Source: Chondrosia reniformis
Taxonomy: Eukaryota; Porifera; Demospongiae; Chondrillida; Chondrillidae
NCBI GenBank assembly: GCA_947172415.1
Contig: OX359200.1
Coordinates: forward strand, 7,324,001-7,388,000
Reading direction: 5' to 3'
DNA length: 64,000 bases
Shown: positions 25,767 to 37,700 of the stretch, piece after piece
How positions within the stretch are numbered: the stretch's first letter is position 1
How the letters are laid out: each line of letters begins with the position of its first letter
Made by a program: the position numbers and the translations under genes
The notes under the pieces: model-generated
Database searches by the model: none
What the model saw: the letters and a program-made list of their open reading frames with translations, nothing else
Told to the model about the DNA's origin: nothing

Positions 25767-28579
25767 ATGGGCAAGGTGAAGGGAAGGCGATACAGCCATC
25801 GCTACAACCCTATCGAAAAGGACAAGCTACGAGATAAGGAAGAAGCGTCGTTACATGAAGACGAACCAAATTCAAGTTCCTTATCACCGGATCACCTAGT
25901 CAAAGCGCTCCATGGAGACAATCCGGCGGACAAGGAGAGAGCGTGTAGGGAACTGGCCTTAGCAGAGCTCGATCGCGAGACGTTCCGCGTGTTGACGACT
26001 GCAGACAACTTGCGAGTGATCTGCGACATTACGGCGAGTAACGATCTCATTCGGAAGGAAGCCGGAGTGTCCGCCATCAAGTGAGTTCGTAAGGAGTCGA
26101 TGTGCAGTGTATAATGCTGCAGCATGTGATAGTCACGTGACCTCGGGAGTATCTTGACCGGTAGTCTTTGCTGCAGGTCACTGACAGCAGCTGCTGACGT
26201 GTTCAATGAGGTTGATAAGATGGTGTCCAGACCAGTCGTACAGAGACTAGTAGAGCTGCTTAGAGAGGTGAACTGGCTACTTGTAGCCCTCGCTATGTGT
26301 GTTACCATGGAAATGTTTCTGTAGTGTTATGCTGCAGTTAGTGGGCCACAGGTTGCCACGCCCACTTCTGAAAGGTTGCTCTGGGTATCCATTACAGAAC
26401 AGTGTCTCAAAGTACTATGGAACCTCATGTGAGTGTCATGTGACCAGCATGTGATGCTGTTGTCAAGATGACTCTAGTCCATACTTGCCAATGCAGTGAC
26501 TGCAGTGATGCGGTTGTACAGGCTTTGCAGGAGAGCAGTCTCATTAGCATGTTTATCAACTTGATGCAGCCCAACATGTTTAGTGACCTAACTGGACCAG
26601 CTGGTGAGATTGCGCAATAGCGGCACTTTATGATGTAATACTCTAGTGGTGTTATGTAATCAATCTTTATATAGCTCAGTGTTTGTATAGCTTGTCTGAA
26701 GACAATGTAACTGTCTCAAAGTTGATTTTGGAAAAGGATGAGTTTTTAGTGTCACTTGTTACTATTTTAAGGAATGACATCACTGGGAGTCATGTGATCC
26801 TCATAAAGGCTGTCGCCTGTGGTAGGTAGCTATTGCAGTGTGTCCTCAGTATGTGACCAGCATCAAGTGTTGTGTAGGAATATTGGCCAATATCATACCT
26901 TTGGTAGCAGAGGGGAAGACCCTGGAATTAACTTCATTGATAGGAAGTGTGCTTGGTAGTATACTAGAAATAGACGTCACTCCACTTTTGGAGGAAATAT
27001 TGCAAGTTTTTGATGACAAAAGCAAAGCTTTCCAAAAGGTACATTTAGCACACTCAAAGTCATTAGTACACTGTACGATAGTGCTTTGATATCGTGGTTC
27101 CCTTTACCACAATTCTGTTAGATAGAGGAGATACAGACAGTTTTGTGGGCAAAGCAGATTGCACTGGAGGTCACTGCCAACAGTACCTGTGTAGACGGTA
27201 AGTTGGACCATTTGATGGTTGCTAGGTGATGAGGTGTTTGTACTGGTGCTAGATGAAGATGAGTGGGAGGATATTGATGAAATGGAAGTGGAAGTACAAA
27301 CTGAAGTTGGAATGGAACCTGTTGCCAATGGCAACCACAGTTCAGCAGAGTCTCCCTTAATTGAAATGATTTTGCAACACAACTTGAAAGAAAAGGTTAC
27401 ATAAATTATTCTCTTTTGAGCCCAAAATAATCAGCTTTTCCTAACTCCAGGTGTGGTCCTCATTTCAAACTATTGATTCTAAAGTGGCACTGGAACTTGC
27501 TCAAAAACCTCACATATCTAATCTCTATCGCAAGTATGCATAAATTGTAATATACAGGTAGCCATGGTGATGACCTCTGCCCTTTATCACAGGTTGTGCG
27601 ACATGCATGTGACTGTTGTTGGTTGCCTGCAAAACCTCCTGAGCAGCTTGGAGCCGCCATCTTGGGGGGGAGCCCCTGTCATAACACAAATCTGGGAAAG
27701 GGTATTTATACTAATACAATCAAGAGGTAACTTATATAAATACAGTTTGTGTCGGGTGTATCATGTACGTGTGTGTGTAGATGTCACCAACTATCTAATG
27801 GAGCCTTGCACTGCTCTCTTGAAGGTATTGACAGCAGTTGACAAGGAACATAAGCTGAATCTGGTATGGTCAGTGAGTGCTGTTTTATGCTCAAAGGTAA
27901 TGTTTATCTGTCCCCAGGTCTGTGGTATTGGCCAATTGCCCTTCTTCTGTGAGCTGATGCAGAAGGCGTTGCTTCAGAGTGCTCTGTCCACCTGTGTTAA
28001 TGTAGCCAGGATCATTGGGAGCTTTGGAGAGAAGTCTGAAGATCAAAAACAACTACAAGTATTTACCTTTACACATGCCCCCTATCCCCTCATCCACGCC
28101 CCCTTCATGCAGACTATTGCTCAATCATACAAAACTTTGATTGAATCAAGTGAGAATGTTTGGGTAACTTCAGAAGTACTGGACACTGTATACGACACAT
28201 TTGGAGGTACAACCTTATCGGCTCAAGTGGTCATGACAAGCAGTCTTCTGTCCAGCCTACAACACCTCCAGTCACCATCCTTCTCAAAACAGGTATCATA
28301 AATAGGTCTAATTGCATCGAACCTATCTTTATAATGGCACACCTTTAGTTATATTTATTAGGTATAGTATCATTATAGTTTTTATAACTCATTTATTTAT
28401 ACATAAAAATATAAATACGTATCACAAGTTGATAAAAGGTCCAAGTCAGCTGTTCTGCTCCTCTGCAGTGCTCAGAGTGGCTGAAGTCAGAGAGAGAGAA
28501 CAGATCAATAGTGGAGGTCGCCAGAGACAACCTGAAGCCTTTCATTCAGTACATTAACAAAGAGGTGAAGAAAAAATGA
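25767..28579 (+). CDS. HEATR3: HEAT repeat-containing protein 3 (symportin-1/SYO1 homologue)
   Basis: A multi-exon gene starting MGKVKGRRYSHRYNPIEKDK, the basic N-terminal tail of HEATR3/Syo1. Exon 1 (25767-26080) has the first ARM/HEAT helices (ADKERACRELALAELD, NDLIRKEAGVSAIKSL). Later exons give VVQRLVELLRE, CLKVLWNL, the acidic loop DEDEWEDIDEMEVEV near 27250-27290, repeats such as LSTCVNVARIIGSFGEKSED, and the C-terminal EVARDNLKPFIQYINKEVKK before the TGA at 28577. In yeast and man this protein co-imports ribosomal proteins uL18 and uL5 and feeds the 5S RNP into 60S assembly; the acidic loop binds uL5. Intron boundaries are approximate in the middle. The gene is convergent with rotatin across 129 bp. 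Confidence 0.87.
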
Positions 28580-28708
28580 CTCACACTTTTTTAAATTTGC
28601 TTGTAAAACTTCATGAAATTCTGAATGCTTTTTAAGAATAATGTTAGCCTGTGAACATGATAATATATACAATGTGTAGAGTACATCACCACATTGCAGC
28701 TGTGACCA

Positions 28709-31700
28709 TCAGCTACTCACTCTGGCACATCCAAAGGTCAAGGCACGCAATGCAGAATGCCCTATTCTGTTGTACAGTACATTGTCACTTGTTATACATG
28801 TATAGAGCATGTTGACAAAACTACCTGTGGGGCAGGGGGTGGGGGAGAAGGGATAGTGATACAATATAGTGAATTACATAATGCTACCAGACCTTTGTCT
28901 GCTAGCTGTGCTTTGATTGGCTGAAGGAAACTGATATTGTGCAATACCATGAGTGCTCCATTCTTGGACTTGGCATCACCATGTTGCCATAGCAACAGTA
29001 GTATTTCCAAGGCATCTACAATTGCAATAACTTGAATAATAGACAAAGTTAACCTACCTGAATGCACTCACCTGTTGTCATGGCAACCATCTGCTGTCCA
29101 TCATGGGACAGGGTGAGGTTATTCAGTACATATAACCACAAGTGGACCAGTCTGGCTCTTGAAGGGCTGGCTGTGTCAGACTTGGGATGGATGGTACTCC
29201 AGTTGGACAAAAAGTTGACCTTTCAGAATCAAATTAACAGTACCTCCAGACAAGTAGAAATTTCAACCGATTTAGCCACAAACCTTTTTCAATATTCTTC
29301 TGCATTCCAGAGAGAGGACTAGATTCCCAACCAACCTAAAGGTTGCCATTACACCTCTCACAAGGGACACACTGGGGATCTTTCCTGACCTGACTGTGTT
29401 GCCATAGCGACTGCAGTGGGCGTGGCAGTGCCGCAGAATGCAGTGCACCAGACTGGTACTGCCTTGACAAACTGACACTAGACTAGAACAGGCTATGAGA
29501 GGGAGAAAGGGGTCAGTATATGAGTAATACTGGTTCCTATGGTTACCTTTGATGTGGTTTGCTGTGAGGGTTCCGAGTAGAGCAATCACTGTCATTTCAA
29601 TGTGATCATTCACAGCAGTCCAAGGCCACAGCTGGTACAGGGTCATTAGCAGGTTGCCATGGAGACAAGCACTCTACAATATGAGTTATTCTTCCCTAAG
29701 TACATGTCAGCTGTTAACTTCAACCTGGTCTTACCTTGATAGAGTCAGATTTGTAGGCAAAGTTCTTCAGTATAGTAAGTACACTTGTAATCCGGTCAAT
29801 GTATTTCTCCTCCTATGTAGGGAAAGATGGGTGGGCGTGTCTCTGTTGCTAGGTAATTCAAAAGGGCGTGGTCTGGTTACCTGAGGGTGCTTGCTTCTTG
29901 GTTTGGAGGATTCAACACAAAGTTGAGAGTAAGTTGTCTGAAGTTCAGTGACACACGTCTCCAAGAGACCATCTACACACAGACTGAGGAGGTCAGACAT
30001 GTCAGTCACTGTCACCTGAAGTGCCTACCTTTGAGAGCTGCAGTCTTGGCAGTTGAACTGGCAGCCAATACAAGAGTGAGTGCTCCTTCCACACCAGATG
30101 TACCCAAGGTCTCGTGTGGCTCCCACAGAGCCAGCAACTTGGACACAAGATAGCCACCTGAGAGGGGAGGGAGAGGTGAGAGGAGAGGAAAGAGGAGATG
30201 GGAGGGAGAGGAAAGAATTGTATCAAGTGGCAGTTTCTTAAGTCAATACTCTAAGCTGCACTTGATATATACAGGTCTGAGCTACCCACCAAGTGGTGCT
30301 GGCAGACCATCTGAATCTTCCTCTATAGAAGGTGTGTCCAAAGCCTCCAGTAAAAGTGTCTGCTGACTAGATCCTCCCTCCCCCTCTCCTCCACGGCCAT
30401 CCAGCCGCTGCTTCAAGAGGACACAGAGGAGAGGCAGCAGGACACTCCTGAGAGCTGGCCTGCTGAATCCTCTCACCAAAAGATCTGCAAAATGGACAAG
30501 TACAGCTCTATAATGAGGAGAACACTCTATAATGAGGAGAACACTCTATAATGAGGAGAACACTCTATAAGGAGAACACTGGGACGGCTCTATAAGGAGG
30601 AGAACACTCTATAAGGAGGAGAACACTCTATAAGGAGGAGAACACTCTATAAGGAGGAGAACACTCTATAAGGAGGAGAACACTCTATAAGGAGGAGAAC
30701 ACTCTATAAGGAGGAGAACACTCTATAAGGAGGAGAACACTCTATAAGGAGAACACTCTATAATGAGGAGAACACTCTATAAGGAGGAGAACACTCTATA
30801 AGGAGGAGAACACTCTATAAGGAGGAGAACACTGGGACGGTTGAGAGTGTACCTTTGAATATTTCCCAGTTAGTCTGCAAGACATTTACAATATCCTCTT
30901 TCTGCTCAGCACTGCATACGAGACACACTGCACCCACCACCCTCAGCATCTCCACCACCAGCAGACACACCTCTGGAGGGAAGCAGAAAGATACAAGGTA
31001 AAGGGGTGTGTCAGGTGGGTGTGGCATGGGCTAGTACCTTCTAAGTGTAAAACAGGCAAAAGTGGTTCTAAAAATTTCCAAAAATCATCCATTTTCTCCA
31101 GCACCCACGTGACCATGTTGTTGTTGCCAATGGAAACCAGTCCTCCCAGACACCTCAGAATGTGGCGCCACATGACACACCACATCCTTACGTCCTTTTC
31201 ACTGCAACATATGTAGTAACATTGAGTGTTACACCCACTATATTGCCATGTTACCATGGTTACCTGTGGGATGCCACTAGCAAGCTAAGCAGTTCTCTCC
31301 ACAGTAGTTGAGTCATGCTAGCCAGACCTCTCTCATTCTCAATCCATTGACACATCTGGTTGCCAGGCAACACAGCTATCCAACTGGCCAGTAGTGATGC
31401 AAGTACAGTAACATATGACGGTTTAACATTTTCTGTTACCTAGGCAACACAACAGATGAATGAATGCAATCAGGTATACAAGTTGCAGTGGATCCGCCCA
31501 CTTTTTCTAGTATTGTCAAGTGTTCTTCAATGGAGGTGTGGTCCATGTCAGTGACACGCCCATCTAGAGCTCTATAGCTAGTGGCTACCTTTTCCTGTAG
31601 TTCTGGTGTAACCGTGGAAATGGACATCCATTTTATAACATGTGACACAAATTGAAACTGTTCCAGCATCATCACCATCACACTCAACCCTTTCACAACC

Positions 31701-34700
31701 TCACCCTGTGGGAGACAACATTTCAGTAAATATCATTACTGGAATGCAACCTGGCAAATCTGGTCATCTACTGGACCAATTATCAGCTTAAATTTGACAT
31801 TTATATAAACATATTTGGGACACAGAAGTAAAGTGGCCACTTATAGAGAGGAAGGTGACTGCTCATTCAGGTTCCACTGCATACATAATGTTGTATACTG
31901 TCAAGAGAGACTTCCATATAAGGCATGTACCACATACGTAGGGGCAGTATGGTACCTGTGTAGTCTGAAGGACCAGCAGTTGGTTCCACTGCCCCTCTCG
32001 GTGGCACTGAACTGTAATGTTTAGCAGCACACTGCAGGCCTGAAGCACACAAGAGAGAGGTACGTACAGTGAGTGAGAGTGTCACATGTGTGTCATGTGA
32101 CCCTCACCTGATCATGCACAGTTCCGGGAAGTGTGTCAGTCAGCACTGCCTCCAGACACAGTCCAGCCAGCCCAAAAGGATCAGGAAGAATGGAGGAGAG
32201 GCACAGAGTGGTACCAGTGATGTTGCAACACAGGACTGATATGATGCAATACCCACAAGACGCAATCTGTACAAAGAAATGCAGATACACTGGACTGTAT
32301 ACCACTTCTGCTCCACCCACCTACCAGAGTGTCCCTGTCACACAAGAGACTATGGAGGACCCCCAGTATCCAGTCTGTCTTGTCACGCCCGAGCATCTCA
32401 ACAGGATCCACTTGGCAGAGCGACAAAGCAGCAGAGATTACATGCAGGAGGGAGTATGCTGCGTTTTTGGTCACACCCTTTCCCATAAATGAAGGGACTT
32501 CCTCACCATGGCTGGTAATAAAAGCCTTTAGTATCTAAAAGTGCAATCATTGGTTCATAGTGGTAAGTGAGCAGATGCAGGTTGCTAAGCAACACAATCT
32601 TACCTGGGTCAGAATATTTGACAGCTGCTTTAAGGTCTCATAAAGTACAGTTGTATTCAGGTTGCCATGCCAACCATTTGTCTTTAGTGCGGTATGCAGA
32701 CAGAGGAGGCCCCTTTCCAACAAAGGGAGTGTGTAGTAGCTGGCTGACCCCGCCCCCTCCACCAGACTGACCAATCGGATGACCAGAGGCGCCAGCTGCC
32801 ACTCTCCAGTACTTGCCTCAGAAATGAGACGCGTGAAAAAGGAGAGCACATTCAGCACTAGGTCACTGCAGGGAGACGACATTTAAATGGTTACCATGGC
32901 AACAGGATTACTCCACCTACAGAGCATACCTTGTCTGCTTGCGACTAGTTTCATCATTTGAGAGTAGTTGCAGGACGGGAGAGTCTTGCTGTAAGGTGAC
33001 CCTCCCGAGCCACTCCAGTAGGTGAGGGTCATTAGGACAAGTGGATCGGAGGAGGAGGCTGAGGTTGAGTACATCACAAAGAAGAGAAGTTTCTTGCAAT
33101 GTTGAAGGACTACGAAGGAGGAATCTGAAGAGTGGGAAATGAAAATGTACTACATCTGTGGTAGGATTGATGGATGGATGGATGGATGGATGGATGGATG
33201 GATGGATGGATGGATGGATGGATGGTGGACATACTTTTCCATAGCACTTTTCCACTGCTCTATCATGTCCATTTTGCTCAGTACATCCACTCCTCCAATG
33301 GCAGCAGTCAACAGACACAAGTGTAACTGCAGTACCATGCCACTAGTGTCCTCAACACGTGATGTGGATGACATGGAAAACAACAGCGTTCTCATTTTTA
33401 AAGACAAGTCTGCTTCAGTGAGCAGCTGAATGTCAAGTTGAGAGAGCGGCAGAAGAAGACTGTCTCCTCTCTCAAGGACAGCAGAACGGTGAGCAGTCAG
33501 CTGGGCTGTGCCACCTGCCGAGGCGAGGTGCCACATGAGACTGAGCATGCTCCGTACGGGCTTGTTAAAGTACAGAGCAGGGTCCAAGGGTGGGTGGGTG
33601 GTGTGGTTTGAAATTTTTTGTTGTTCATCAACTGGGAATGGAAACTGCAATCTAAAAATGGAACTTGGAGTGAAATATCAAGTCAAGATATCATAGTAGG
33701 TTAACTCACTTATTAAGCAGATCTGTTGGCAATGCAAACTCCCTACCCAGGGTGGGACAGATAAAGTAGCCGACCTCGTTGAATATGAGGTTGGACAGCA
33801 GTTTGATGCAGTTAAACAGAACTGACGGATGGTCCTGTGCGGAGAACATGGATGATACAAACAGAAGGAGATGGCGATGGTTACCACTTAGATCTTCTCT
33901 CAGTGAAGACATTCCATGAGCCAAATATCGCAAGATGGCTACACACGAGGGGTAAAAGGACTGGAGAGGGGAGGGAGAGTGAGAGGGAGAGGGAGAGGGA
34001 GAGTGAGAGGGAGAGGGGAGGGAGAGTGAGAGGGAGAGGGAGAGGGAGAGTGAGAGGGAGAGGGAGAGGGAGAGTGAGAGAGAGGGGAGGGAGAGGGAGA
34101 GGGAGAGGGGAGGGAGAGGGAGAAAGGAGGAAGTAAAACACTGAAGTGAGAATTCATAAGGTTTAACTAACCCATTCCTGACATTTTCTCCCATTAGCTG
34201 AAACCTGTTCTATTACAGCAAATATAAATTCAAGGATTCCCTCCTCTACAGCAAACTTGTGCAAAGAGTAATCTGTAAAGTAGAGAAGACACACAATTGA
34301 ATATCAGCAAAGGGGGTGTGGCAAGCTCCCGTACCCTGGAGGACCTGGGCCAACTGATCGAGAGCTGTAGTCCTGAGGGACACATCGACCAACTGTGAAG
34401 TGACCACTTCCATAAGCTTGGTAACGCTGCTCTTCTAAATCAGACACACATCACATGATGTCATGTGAGGTCACACATGTGAGGATGAGGGAGGTGTCCA
34501 AGTGTACCTGGAAGGAAGACGTTCCTCTAACAAGGTGCTCCACTGGAGGTCCTTTCACTCGAGAGCTATCCACCAGGAGGTCGTGCAGCAGAGCTGATGG
34601 AGTAGTCCTCAGACAAGCAGCAGATGGCATCTCCATGACAACCAGTTTCAACAGATTTGACAGTCCCCAAACCCGAGTGCTGAGAGAGAACAAAATGGCC

Positions 34701-37700
34701 GACTGCAGACCTCAAGTGAACAAATGCAGTGTCTTACTCAGCGCCTCTGGAGAACATTAATCTCAATGACCCCTTCACTCTGTCCAGCTTGGACATACTG
34801 CTATCACTGTCTGCCTTGAGGATATTCCTGACCTGATGGCTTAGCTCATCTTGGGACACGCCCACTTGTAAGTAGGGCCACAGCTTTTTAAACAAGCTTA
34901 GGTCATTGTTAGAAAGGGAATTCCCCAAAACTGCAGACACTAACATTCTAGCAGATCCTGAAACCTGATTTGGAGTATAATGCAAAGGTTAAAGTACAGG
35001 GTTCACAAAGGTCAAAGTGCTCATACCTTTTCATCTAAATTATGTAGTCCAAATGTAACAAGTTCACTGACAACTTCACAAGAGGACAAAGCCTCTACTG
35101 TAACATCTCTCTCCTGTGAGAACAAGACACCATTTAGTGGAACCAGTCAAGAGGGATACAGTAGAGCTGATCCAACTGACCTCCTGTAACCAGACCTCCA
35201 ACTGACAGTAGACCTCTGCTTTGACCTGTTGTCCGGTGTGAGATAGCAAGTTCAACAGTTGAGCTTCTGCCAATCCACTGACCTCAGAAGAGTCACATGA
35301 TATACTACACACCACATCAAAGGGCCAGTACAGTCACATGACATACTACACACCACATCAAAGGGCCAGCAGTCACATGACATACTACACACCACATCAA
35401 AGGGCCAGCAGTCACATGACATCAAAGGCATGACAACCCACTTGTCTATGCAGCAGCTAATACACTTTTCCAAGTAGTTTGTGTCACATTTAAAATGGAG
35501 TCCATGGGAAGCACTCTTCATTTTCTCCAGTGTCTTTAGAGGATCAGGAAACCTCTTATCTGAAGCAGGAGGTCTCTTATCTGAAGCAGGAGGCCTCTTA
35601 TCTGAAGCAGGAGGCCTCTTATCTGTGGCAGGAGGCCTCTTATCTGTGGCAGGTCTCTCATGCATAAGGACCATATCCCTAAGACAGTCTCCCATGGACA
35701 GACACGTTCTCAACAGCTACACACCAGAGGAGAGACACATCTCCTTTGAGAGCACGCTCACAAGTACTTGCATACCTTTAGCATGTCTGGATAGAGTTGC
35801 TCCACAATGCTGGCCAGTCTGAGACACACTTGAGGCTGCATCAGAACGAGGTGGGGTAGCAGGACCAGCTCCTCCAGTAGAGCAACACTTTGAGAGGTTA
35901 ACACACTCTCCAACACTCCCTAACATACAACTCAGTGATTTGAACACTCTAATGCAAATATACAGTTGCAGTACAAGCAAATCTCATGCAATACGCAAGG
36001 TTAACACATAATACAGAACTGAACTACATAAACGCAGCAGAGGGCAGTAGACTAACTGGATCAGTGTCCTCCATGAGGTGAGCCAGAGTGACAGCTACAG
36101 CAAGTGTCAGATGCACTAGTCCTTCGGAAAGGCCAACACCCGGAAGGTCAAAGGCAGTGGATAAGCGCCTCCATTTTGATAGGCAATGGGAGAGCAAGTT
36201 CATAACCTCCTGCAAAGCGGACTGCAGCTGCCAAAAGAGACACGCCTCCTACAACCATCCCACGAGTGTCTCCCCACATCACTCCCACTTACCTTGTGAT
36301 CGGCACTAGTCTGACAAGTCCTACTGTCAACCTTCAGCAGATCTGTGCAATGATGCATACACTCTATGACTAGTAGCATCGTATCAGACACGCCCTCGTT
36401 CACCAGCCCTGTCAGCAACTGGGCACACCCACTGAGCAGGGACAGGGAGAGGGCTCTAACAGTGAGGTGGTCCCTCTTCACCAGCTGGAGGACCTCCGGA
36501 GTACACACCTCCATCTCATGTCCTCCACCAGCCAGCCCTCCAGATCTTTCAACCTACATACCATTGTACATTGCACAGTACTGCCATACAATAATCTAAT
36601 TCTCTCTCAACTAACTTGACTAGTCTCCCCTTTGATGAGAATGCTGTCAGAGTGTTCCAGTCTGCCCTTTAGTCGGTGGAGCAACTGCAGGCAGCACTCC
36701 AGCGCTGGGACAGTCACAGCTCCATCCTCACACACAACCAATCTCATCAGTGACTGTGGAGAAGGAAGGTCCTTTAAACAGGTGCTCACCAGAAAAGTGG
36801 CTCTACCTACTGCCCAACTCACCAGAAAAGTGGCTCTACCTACTGCCCAACTCACCAGAAAAGTGGCTCTATCTACTACCCAACTCACCAGAAAAGTGGC
36901 TCTACCACACTACCCAACTCACCAGAAAAGTGGCTCTACCTACTGCCCAACTCACCAGAAAAGTGGCTCTATCTACTGCCCAACTCACCAGAAAAGTGGC
37001 TCTATCTACTGCCCAACTCACCAGAAAAGTGGCTCTATCTACTGCCCAACTCACCAGAAAAGTGGCTCTATCTACTGCCCAACTCACCAGAAAAGTGGCT
37101 CTATCTACTGCCCAACTCACCAGAAAAGTGGCTCTATCTACTGCCCAACTCACCAGAAAAGTGGCTCTATCTACTGCCCAACTCACCAGAAAAGTGGCTC
37201 TATCTACTGTCAAACTCACCAGAAAAGTGGCTCTACCTACTGCCCAACTCACCAGAAAAATGGCTCTATCTATTGCCCAACTCACCAGAAAAGTGGCTCT
37301 ATCTACTGCCCAACTCACCAGAAAAGTGGCTCTATCTATTGCCCAACTCACCAGAAAAGTGGCTCTATCTACTGCCCAACTCACCAGAAAAGTGGCTCTA
37401 TCTACTGCCCAACTCACCAGAAAAGTGGCTCTATCTACTGTCAAACTCACCAGAAAAATGGCTCTATCTACTGCCCAACTCACCAGAAAAGTGGCTCTAT
37501 CTACTGCCCAACTCACCAGAAAAGTGGCTCTATCTATTGCCCAACTCACCAGAAAAGTGGCTCTATCTACTGCCCAACTCACCAGAAAAGTGGCTCTATC
37601 TACTGTCAAACTCACCAGAAAAGTGGCTCTATCTACTGCCCAACTCACCAGAAAAGTGGCTCTATCTACTGCCCAACTCACCAGAAAAGTGGCTCTATCT

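Noticed and set aside
33139..34157. Frames rich in MDGW or SLSLSP repeats near the (ATGG)n and GA-rich tracts
   Set aside because: Simple-sequence translations in rotatin introns.
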